Part shown: positions 1-4,831 of the stretch, piece by piece
Position numbering within the stretch: the first letter of the stretch is position 1
Layout of the letters: every line of letters starts with the position of its first letter
Assembly: GCA_039933315.1 (NCBI GenBank)
Contig: JBDTOI010000247.1
Location: forward strand, 1 to 5,273
Origin: DASXRU01 sp039933315
GTDB lineage: Bacteria; Acidobacteriota; Blastocatellia; Pyrinomonadales; Pyrinomonadaceae
Reading direction: 5' to 3'
DNA length: 5,273 bases
The notes under the pieces: generated by a model
Databases searched by the model: none
What the model was told of the DNA's origin: nothing
Seen by the model: only the letters and a program-made list of their open reading frames with translations
Position numbers and translations under genes: made by a program

Positions 1-118
1 GAATCGCGACGACAAGCTAAAGCATGTCGGACATTGATGAGCCAGGTCAAATCACCCGGTTGAAACCGGGTGAGAATGAGAGGAATCCTCTTCTTCTTAA
101 CTCCAGGTGATCTAACCC
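1..118. other. Intergenic edge downstream of the sigma-factor gene
   Basis: I see no gene here. The only plus-strand reading frame starting in this stretch (from position 70) runs through the sigma-factor gene on the opposite strand and looks like a shadow of it. On the minus strand the possible starts meet stops within a few codons (for example ATG-TCC-GAC-ATG-CTT-TAG). The stretch contains two inverted repeats, at 52-73 and 79-91, both downstream of the sigma gene's stop codon. In related genomes such sigma genes are often followed by a serine/threonine kinase gene, but no such start is visible before the window ends. Confidence 0.6.
52..73 (-). terminator. Possible terminator hairpin after the sigma-factor gene
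   Basis: TCACCCGGTT (52-61) and AACCGGGTGA (64-73) form a perfect 10-bp inverted repeat around two central bases. As RNA this would be a GC-rich stem of about nine pairs with a tight loop. On the minus strand it lies 46 bases past the sigma gene's TAG and is followed by only three T's before TGACC, so the U-tract is poor. A shorter inverted repeat, AGAGGA-A-TCCTCT (79-91), lies between it and the gene. It could be a weak intrinsic terminator, an mRNA-stabilising hairpin or an interspersed palindrome. The symmetry is certain but the function is not. Confidence 0.4.
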
Positions 119-685
119 CTAACCTGCCGGCTGGAGGGCGCGATGTAACCAGGTCTTGGCCATGGTCCAGTCGCGCATCACCGTTTCGGGCGAAACTTTC
201 AGGACGGTGGCCGTCTCTTCGACAGTCAAGCCGCCGAAGTAGCGCAGTTCCACCACCTGGCTTTGCCGCTGGGAAAGTTCCTCTAACTCTTTCAGCGCCT
301 CGTCGAAAGCAACCAGCTCGCCGGCCCGCTCCGGGGTGACCAGCGCAGCCTCTTCCAGTGAGACCGGACGAACGCCGCCACCTCTCTTGGCTGTCTGCCG
401 GGTGCGCGCGTAATCGACCAGAATGTGACGCATCGCCTGCGCAGCAACGCCAAAGAAGTGAGCGCGATTCTCGAAGTGTTTCTCTTTCTGTTTGACCATG
501 CGGAGGTACGCTTCATGGATGAGCGCGGTGGTCTGCAAAGTGTGACCGGGGTTTTGCTGGCTCATGTAGCGCTTGGCTATTTTTCGCAATTCGTCATAGA
601 TGAGGGGCATCAACTTGTCGAGCGCCTCACGGTCTCCATGATTCCACTGTTCCAATAACTGTGTTACTGACTGCGCGTCTGACAC
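119..685 (-). CDS. RNA polymerase sigma factor, ECF subfamily (Sigma70_ECF / TIGR02999-like)
   Basis: The 188-residue product is a complete ECF sigma factor. It should bind core RNA polymerase in the cytoplasm and direct it to a specific promoter set. Region 2 covers roughly residues 5-97, with the family-typical TLQTTALIHEAYLRM (49-63) and the helix around HFFGVAAQAMRHILVDYAR (76-94). A basic, glycine-rich linker (TAKRGGG, 98-104) precedes region 4 (about 135-185), which opens with LSQRQSQVVELRYFGGLT and carries the helix-turn-helix at about 153-178. Its length and its RDW...WLHRAL ending match the large soil-bacterial group of the Pfam Sigma70_ECF / TIGR02999 type. The start is GTG (683-685), supported by a GAAGG ribosome site at 694-698 with 8 bases of spacing. 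No anti-sigma gene lies within view, as is common in this group, so its signal cannot be told from the window. An AATATA (TATATT on the minus strand) at 738-743 could be its -10 element, but no good -35 accompanies it. Confidence 0.93.
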   Translation of the reverse strand: MSDAQSVTQLLEQWNHGDREALDKLMPLIYDELRKIAKRYMSQQNPGHTLQTTALIHEAYLRMVKQKEKHFENRAHFFGVAAQAMRHILVDYARTRQTAKRGGGVRPVSLEEAALVTPERAGELVAFDEALKELEELSQRQSQVVELRYFGGLTVEETATVLKVSPETVMRDWTMAKTWLHRALQPAG

Positions 686-866
686 CTGAGGTACCTTCGG
701 ACTAACTGGACCGTTGAGATGATGCCGATTAACAGGAAATATACCACCTCAAGCCGAACTCTCTAACCCACCCAATGACATTCCGAGTACTTCCCCAAAT
801 GCGGTAACCCGCCCGCTTCCAGCCGCTGAGATAACAATTCCCCCGAGACGCCAGTTTTCCCTAACG

Positions 867-949
867 AATCCCGTTTCTATAAGTGGAGATAAAAATATCT
901 AGTTCATGCTGCTGCAATCCACGCGGCCTGAAGCTTTTCAAACGGGATT
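867..949. repeat. Inverted repeat enclosing an AT-rich palindrome
   Basis: AATCCCGTTT (867-876) is repeated in inverted form as AAACGGGATT (940-949), an exact 10-bp match with 63 bases between the arms. Inside it lies AGATA-AAAA-TATCT (887-900), a 5-bp inverted repeat with an A-tract centre, just downstream of a TATAAG box (878-883). The arrangement could be a pair of operator half-sites around the promoter of the 1013 gene. It is close to what chance allows in a 300-bp region, so no function is assigned. Confidence 0.35.
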
Positions 950-997
950 AGCTACTCAACCCTGCGCTCGCGACTTCCGGTCCTGAGCGCGCCGACC

Positions 998-1006
998 AGG
1001 AGGAGG
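998..1006 (+). promoter_or_regulatory. Strong ribosome binding site of the 1013 gene
   Basis: AGGAGGAGG lies six bases before the ATG at 1013. It is a near-perfect Shine-Dalgarno sequence and fixes this start over the later in-frame ATG at 1067-1069, which would remove part of the signal peptide. Confidence 0.8.
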
Positions 1007-1012
1007 TTCCTC

Positions 1013-1447
1013 ATGTTTTGCTTGCACCGTCAATTCAATTCTATCCACGTCAGAACTCTACTCATCATGGCATCAATTCTCATCAGCGCCGGCGTGGCGC
1101 GCGCGCAAGGCTCAGTTTTTACTTATCAGGGAAAATTGACTGACGGCGGCACGGCGGCCAACGGCACCTATGACCTGGAGTTTAAGCTGTACGACGCGCT
1201 GACGGATGGCGCCCTGCAAGGGTCGCCGAATACGGATACGAAAACAGGAGTGAATGTCACGAACGGTATTTTCACGGTGCAGCTCGATTTTGGCGCAAGC
1301 GCTTTTCCCGGCCCGGCTCGTTTCCTGGATATTGGTGTCAAACATCCTGCCGACGCTACGTACACTCCCTTATTGCCGCGGCAGCAGTTGACTTCGACTC
1401 CTTACGCGATGCTTGATGAAGGTGACTCCGATTCAACGAGCGCTTAG
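1013..1447 (+). CDS. Exported protein, N-terminal 'FTYQGKLTDGG' domain only; probably a truncated family member
   Basis: This 144-residue protein has a signal peptide: a basic start, a hydrophobic run around LLIMASILISAGV (16-28), and a likely cut after VARA (residue 31). The mature part has the order FTYQGKLTDGG (36-46), NGTYDLEFKLYDA (50-62), VTNGIFTVQLDFGA (82-95), RFLDIGVK (103-110) and LPRQQLTSTPYA (121-132). I recognise this as the N-terminal domain of a secreted family frequent in Acidobacteriota, Planctomycetota and Verrucomicrobiota. Members usually continue past 'TPYA' into long repetitive or tail-fibre-like regions. Here the frame ends 12 residues later with an acidic, serine-rich tail (DEGDSDSTSA) and TAG. 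The start is set by an excellent ribosome site at 998-1006. Function is unknown; a surface or extracellular role is inferred from the signal peptide. It is either a genuine short form or a remnant that lost its C-terminal part. Confidence 0.75.
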   Translation: MFCLHRQFNSIHVRTLLIMASILISAGVARAQGSVFTYQGKLTDGGTAANGTYDLEFKLYDALTDGALQGSPNTDTKTGVNVTNGIFTVQLDFGASAFPGPARFLDIGVKHPADATYTPLLPRQQLTSTPYAMLDEGDSDSTSA

Positions 1448-1485
1448 GGGAATCTAAAGGTGCCTATACGGTAGAGGTAAGGATT

Positions 1486-1944
1486 ATGAGACAACATAAC
1501 AAATCCAGCTTAATCATTATCTGCGCACTACTCCTGCTGGTGAATGGTCTCGTGGCATTCGGCCAAAGCACCGGTGATGGTTTCACGATCACTTCTCAGG
1601 TTGTGGCCGGAGGCGGCTGTGGACCAGACGGAAGTGGTGGCTGTAACAGCATGCCTGTTCCTGGCCATTGCATTGGTTACTTCCAAGTCCATTCGGGACT
1701 GCCCTTTGGCAGGATCGCGCGTAAGGAGACGACTGATTTCCAGATCTTCCCGCCAACTAGCCCGGGCTCATTCCCGAGTCAACAGCCACAGGTCGGATTC
1801 TGTTTTCTGCAACGTGTAGTAGATGGTGCGGGCATCGCGGGTAGGGCAGATGGTGCTGATGGTGTAAGGCGCCGCGGAGAGAATCTCATGCGATTTCTTT
1901 GTCTGGGTCTCCAGGATATGAAGGCGGCCATCTCGTTCAAATAA
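1486..1944 (+). CDS. Small exported protein of unknown function, C-terminal part doubtful
   Basis: The first ~45 residues look real. There is a signal peptide with a hydrophobic core around LIIICALLLLVNGLVAF (9-25) and a likely cut near AFG/QS (residues 26-27). It is followed by GDGFTITSQVVAGGG (30-44), which resembles the start of acidobacterial exported proteins of the 'FTITQSVIAGGG...GTIGQ' type. After that the usual serine/glycine repeat is replaced by a cysteine-containing stretch (Cys45, 53, 62) with no recognisable family. From residue 95 on the frame is antisense to the 3' end of the regulator gene (177-bp overlap) and becomes arginine/glycine-rich, which argues that this portion is not selected as protein. 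AGAGG (1473-1477) lies 8 bases before the ATG. The gene begins 38 bases after the stop of the 1013 gene, so the two could share a transcript. It could be a decayed gene that reads through into its neighbour. I am confident of the N-terminus only. Confidence 0.45.
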   Translation: MRQHNKSSLIIICALLLLVNGLVAFGQSTGDGFTITSQVVAGGGCGPDGSGGCNSMPVPGHCIGYFQVHSGLPFGRIARKETTDFQIFPPTSPGSFPSQQPQVGFCFLQRVVDGAGIAGRADGADGVRRRGENLMRFLCLGLQDMKAAISFK

Positions 1945-4029
1945 CAAGCGACGATTGTCGCTCAACCAAATCGGCCTCACCGCAGTGACGTTAAAGTTTT
2001 CGTAGGTCTTCATATCGAAATCGTAAACGTGCAAGTAGCTTTTGTGGTCCAGGGCCCACGTGCCCACCAACTTGCGTCCATCCGGCGACCACGAATTAGC
2101 CCAGAAGGTTTCCGGGATGCCTTCCGGGACTGGCATTTTTTGGGGAGTTTGGTCGGTCCATGACCTGTTCACCTCGAAAAGAAAGGGTTGTGAACCGCGT
2201 TGTTTGAAAAGCATTTGGTTACCGTCAGGTGACCATATCGGGTAGACGGTGGGTTGCCCCGACGTGTAGGTGAGCTGCCGCAACCCGCTGCTGTCGGAAT
2301 TTATCGTCCAGACCTCGAAACGTCCGCTGCGATCGGAGTAAAAAGCGATGCGCTGACCGTCGGGCGACCAACGCGGTGCGCGATCGCGGAAGACATCGTT
2401 GGTTAGCTGGCGCTGTTCAGTTCCGTCGCGTTTGATAAGCAGGATATCTTCCTGCCTCTCCCCCTGAGAACTAAACGCAAACCACTCCTCATCGGGCGAA
2501 AGGTCTGGGCTGGAAACATACTTCGTGCCTTGAGTGACGGCATCCGGCTGACCGATGGTTACCTCCCGCACAGGGTCAAACGCTGTGCGCTGCAGATTCC
2601 TGGTCTCCGACTTCTGCACGTAAGCCAGCCGCTTGCCGTCGCCAGAGAAACTCAAATGCTGGCTGTACACTGACGGGGTCAGCACGGTTTCCGGTGTACC
2701 CTGGACCTCTCCGGAGGTTTCGTCCACCGCCACTCGCCAAAAGTTCATACTGCCACCGCGATCACTGGCGAAGTAGAGGTGCTTTCCATCAGGCGACCAG
2801 ACGGGATTCCAATCCAGCGCCTCATCGTTTGTCACGCGCACAGGCTCGCCGCCGCTGGCCGGAATACTCCAAATATCGCGTTGTCCACTGCCTTCCTGCA
2901 ATGCCCAATAGGCGATGCGCTTACCCCCGGGCGACCAGCTCGGCTGCACCGCGTCACCATTCGTCAACAAACGTTTCGCGCCCGTTGCCACATCAAGCAC
3001 CCAAAGTTGACTCGGAATAATCCGGCGGTTCACGGGATCGGTGAAATTGTCCGTGCTCACGACCAATTCTTTGCCGTCGGGCGACCAGGCAGGATGAAAT
3101 CCCACGTCGGACAAACGTCGCACGTTTTCACTCGTCGCCTCCATGATGTAAATCCCCGGTGATTTTCGTTCTGAACGAAAAGCGATGTAGTTACCGTCTG
3201 GCGAGTAAGCTGGTTGGATGTCGTCGGCCGTTGAGTCTTTGGTGAGATTGACTGTGTTCCGGCCACCGACACGCTGCCAGTAGAGGTCCCAGTTGCCACT
3301 CGCGCGACTGGCGTAGATGAACATTTTACCGTCCGGCGCCAGGTCAACGGAATACTCCGTGCCCGCCTGATTGGTGAGTCTGGTTGATTGAGCTTGTGAC
3401 CAATCGGGCCCGATGATTCTAATTGCCGATTCCGTCCGGAAAAATACAGTCCAGGCACCGACAACCAATACCGCCAGGCCAACTGCCGCGAGTGCAGCCC
3501 TGAACGCCCACCCGGCAAGGCGTGTTGGCCGGCGAACCTCACTTGCCTCTCCCTGGTTAGCGGAGGGCCCCTCAACGAGCGGTTCGTGAGCTTGCGTGTT
3601 GGTATCGCTCAACCCGGCAGGCGTTTCCAGAAGCGGCGGTTGATCGACAAGGATCTTGTCTTCTGAAACGGCGGTCGCAGCGCTTGTCGCCGGCATTTCA
3701 ACGAAGGGCCCGATGTAGCGATAGCCTTCAGCCCAGCGAGTTTCGATGAAACGCGGTGTTTCTGTGTTTTCTCCCAGCGCTTTGCGAATCGCGCCCACGC
3801 ACTTGGTTAAGGTGACGTCGTAAACATCGCGGCCGTCCCAAAACTGGTCCAGCAACTCCTGCCGGCTGACAATCCGCTCGCGATGCTCGATGAAGTAGAG
3901 CAAAACCTGGAAAGGCTTGTGCGAAAGGTGCAGCGTCTCGCCGTCCTCACGCTTGAGGAGGCGCTTATTCGGATCGAGCTCGAATTCTCCGAGCCGGTAG
4001 ATTTTCTGAATCTCTACTGTCATCAACAA
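1768..4029 (-). CDS. Membrane-anchored winged-helix transcriptional regulator with PD40/TolB-like propeller
   Basis: This is a CadC/ToxR-style one-component regulator: a DNA-binding domain in the cytoplasm joined through one membrane helix to an external sensor. Residues ~8-110 are an OmpR/PhoB-type winged helix (FELDP, LSHKPFQVLLYFIEH, VSRQELLDQFW, recognition helix DVTLTKCVGAIRKALG at 71-86, wing FIETRWAEGYRY). A flexible linker (112-165) leads to a basic patch (RRPTR) and a membrane segment at about 174-197. Residues ~215-753 are PD40 repeats with SPDG signatures at 276, 316, 412, 555, 600 and 648, plus variants, as in the TolB beta-propeller. The chain ends in SDLWLLTRE, typical for the family, so it is full length. 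The longest frame starts TTG-TTG-ATG. I prefer the ATG at 4021-4023 (751 residues), since no strong ribosome site supports either start. The architecture is abundant in Acidobacteriota. Ligand and targets are unknown; the divergent 4230 gene is the obvious candidate target. Confidence 0.92.
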   Translation of the reverse strand: MLMTVEIQKIYRLGEFELDPNKRLLKREDGETLHLSHKPFQVLLYFIEHRERIVSRQELLDQFWDGRDVYDVTLTKCVGAIRKALGENTETPRFIETRWAEGYRYIGPFVEMPATSAATAVSEDKILVDQPPLLETPAGLSDTNTQAHEPLVEGPSANQGEASEVRRPTRLAGWAFRAALAAVGLAVLVVGAWTVFFRTESAIRIIGPDWSQAQSTRLTNQAGTEYSVDLAPDGKMFIYASRASGNWDLYWQRVGGRNTVNLTKDSTADDIQPAYSPDGNYIAFRSERKSPGIYIMEATSENVRRLSDVGFHPAWSPDGKELVVSTDNFTDPVNRRIIPSQLWVLDVATGAKRLLTNGDAVQPSWSPGGKRIAYWALQEGSGQRDIWSIPASGGEPVRVTNDEALDWNPVWSPDGKHLYFASDRGGSMNFWRVAVDETSGEVQGTPETVLTPSVYSQHLSFSGDGKRLAYVQKSETRNLQRTAFDPVREVTIGQPDAVTQGTKYVSSPDLSPDEEWFAFSSQGERQEDILLIKRDGTEQRQLTNDVFRDRAPRWSPDGQRIAFYSDRSGRFEVWTINSDSSGLRQLTYTSGQPTVYPIWSPDGNQMLFKQRGSQPFLFEVNRSWTDQTPQKMPVPEGIPETFWANSWSPDGRKLVGTWALDHKSYLHVYDFDMKTYENFNVTAVRPIWLSDNRRLLFERDGRLHILETQTKKSHEILSAAPYTISTICPTRDARTIYYTLQKTESDLWLLTRE
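2077..3339 (-). repeat. Ten clear PD40 (SPDG) repeat units in the regulator's propeller
   Basis: Ten repeat units begin their SPDG-like turn at residues 231 (APDG), 276, 316, 366 (SPGG), 412, 462 (SGDG), 511 (SPDE), 555, 600 and 648, spaced 40-50 residues apart. Two eroded units follow at about 689 (LSDN) and 730 (TRDA). Seen on the plus strand, this gives a recurring degenerate 'CCGTCGGGCGACCA' word roughly every 120-150 bases. The DNA repeat is a by-product of the protein repeat, not a separate regulatory element. Confidence 0.8.
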
Positions 4030-4084
4030 CTTAGCCGCTGGTAGTTTTTCTTCTCATCTTTTTCGCAATCTGTTCAGGACTCGC

Positions 4085-4116
4085 CGAGAGACCGCATGGT
4101 ACCTCTCTCGACCATG
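4085..4116. promoter_or_regulatory. Overlapping inverted repeats, possible operator or alternative hairpins
   Basis: CGAGAGA (4085-4091) pairs with TCTCTCG (4104-4110), and CATGGT (4095-4100) pairs with ACCATG (4111-4116). Each is exact, but the two stems interlock, so an RNA could not form both as simple nested hairpins. The outer bases CCGC (4092-4095) and GCGG (4120-4123) could lengthen the second stem imperfectly. The site sits 62 bases upstream of the regulator's first possible start codon and 113 bases upstream of the 4230 gene. An operator for the winged-helix regulator, or a switchable leader structure, would both fit. Neither is demonstrated. Confidence 0.35.
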
Positions 4117-4216
4117 AAAGCGGTTTCGCAAACGCCGGGTGGCGAGGGTGAGCATTCTACCGCTAACTGGATAGAAGCCAGAAGAGACTTCAAACATTGA
4201 AAGAAGAATAACTCAA

Positions 4217-4223
4217 AAGGAGA
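4217..4223 (+). promoter_or_regulatory. Ribosome binding site of the cysteine-rich protein gene
   Basis: AAGGAGA lies six bases before the ATG at 4230, in an A-rich, poorly structured leader. It is a strong, well-spaced Shine-Dalgarno sequence that fixes the start of the gene. Confidence 0.75.
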
Positions 4224-4229
4224 AACATA

Positions 4230-4769
4230 ATGAGCAAACAAAAGGGTCGAGTTACTGGAGTAATCGCCGTGATGTTATTCACCGTGGTTGCCATGACCGC
4301 AGCTTTCGCCGATAGCAATCACACCCGCCAGGCCGCTGAACCAGAATTCCTACCGGCATCACCGAGTGCGACGCCGCCACGCGATAACTTGATTGCGGCC
4401 TGGCCCAGCAAGCAAATTGGAAAGATCGTTGGCACTTGCAATACAGCGAGGGGTTGCCAGGCATTGAAGAACGCATGCAAGTCACTTCCGAAACATTCCT
4501 ATAAGGCAACGGCTGCTGATGGAAGCCTTGGCGTATGCGCCAACACGGGCGTCTTCTACCTCAGAAACAGTAACACTCCGAACGCGGCCACCAAACAGCA
4601 ATCCACCAAGCCGACAGCTGATCTCGGTTTGGCGGCGCCCGTGACTACCAGCGAGGCGACCGTTAGCTGTTTCGGCACCCTCTTCTGCGGGAAGGTGAAG
4701 AAACTCTGTGCGGCCCTGGGCGGTTCTTACCAGCCGACTTACGACTACATGGGCACGTGCCATTACTGA
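4230..4769 (+). CDS. Exported cysteine-rich protein with two copies of a four-cysteine module
   Basis: I do not recognise a named family for this 179-residue protein. It has a clear signal peptide: basic start MSKQKGR, hydrophobic core VIAVMLFTVVAMTAA, likely cut at AFA/DS after residue 27. The mature protein therefore lies outside the cytoplasm. A proline/alanine-rich spacer (~35-52) precedes the first module, with cysteines at 70, 76, 83 and 103. A polar linker rich in Thr, Asn, Lys and Gln (~112-143) leads to the second, with cysteines at 147, 153, 160 and 177, two residues before the C-terminus. Both modules follow C-x5-C-x6-C-x(16-19)-C with shared K/L positions between cysteines 2 and 3 and a G-x-C ending, which indicates an internal duplication. 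Eight cysteines in an exported protein suggest four disulphides; a metal or cofactor site is possible but unsupported. It is divergent from the regulator and 62 bases ahead of the CARDB-like gene, so it may share a transcript with the latter. Confidence 0.82.
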   Translation: MSKQKGRVTGVIAVMLFTVVAMTAAFADSNHTRQAAEPEFLPASPSATPPRDNLIAAWPSKQIGKIVGTCNTARGCQALKNACKSLPKHSYKATAADGSLGVCANTGVFYLRNSNTPNAATKQQSTKPTADLGLAAPVTTSEATVSCFGTLFCGKVKKLCAALGGSYQPTYDYMGTCHY

Positions 4770-4831
4770 CTCATTTGTGTCAATCGAGGCGTCTCGAAAC
4801 CATAGATAGGTTCACTGAGGATGGCCGAAAT

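Larger units (their letters stand above)
686..1012. other. Divergent intergenic region between the sigma gene and the 1013 gene
   Basis: This 327-bp stretch has no credible gene and must carry promoters for both flanking genes. Candidate -10 elements are TATATT on the minus strand (738-743) and TATAAG on the plus strand (878-883), neither with a convincing -35. Structure visible here includes a 10-bp inverted repeat with arms at 867-876 and 940-949, and an AT-rich palindrome at 887-900. A short GC-rich repeat, GCGCTC (964-969) and GAGCGC (985-990), could form a weak hairpin in the leader of the 1013 gene. No sigma-specific motif was recognised. Confidence 0.5.
4030..4229. other. Divergent intergenic region between the regulator and the cysteine-rich protein gene
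   Basis: This 200-bp stretch holds the control signals of both flanking genes and no gene of its own. It contains two overlapping inverted repeats (4085-4116). A weaker pair, TTCTA (4155-4159) and TAGAA (4172-4176), lies nearer to the plus-strand gene. TTGAAA at 4197-4202 resembles a -35 box but is too close to the ATG at 4230 to serve it. I cannot place a confident promoter for either direction. Confidence 0.5.

Noticed and set aside
70..339. Plus-strand frame of 89 residues at the left edge
   Set aside because: Most of it is antisense to the ECF sigma-factor gene and rich in Arg/Ser/Pro. It has no ribosome site or recognisable domain.
1759..1768. AGCCCGGGCT palindrome at the regulator's stop codon as a terminator
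   Set aside because: It has no loop and no T-tract on either strand, so it cannot act as a normal intrinsic terminator.
2694..3162. Two overlapping plus-strand open frames, and a further minus-strand frame at 3057-3575, inside the regulator gene
   Set aside because: They are low-complexity, arginine/proline/histidine-rich translations lying wholly inside the well-supported PD40 frame, with no domain or ribosome site. They are shadows of the regulator gene.
2077..3204. Recurring 'CCGTCGGGCGACCA'-like word on the plus strand, reminiscent of a regularly spaced repeat array
   Set aside because: Every copy is the reverse complement of W-S-P-D-G codons in the propeller repeats. Spacing and variation follow the protein, so it is not a CRISPR array or operator array.
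4279..4763. Two minus-strand frames opposite the cysteine-rich protein gene
   Set aside because: The sense frame has a signal peptide, a duplicated cysteine pattern and a strong ribosome site. The antisense frames show no family features.
4784..4797. TCGAG-GCGT-CTCGA hairpin between the cysteine-rich and CARDB-like genes as a terminator
   Set aside because: The stem is only five pairs and is followed by AAACC rather than a T-tract. Read-through between the two genes seems more likely.
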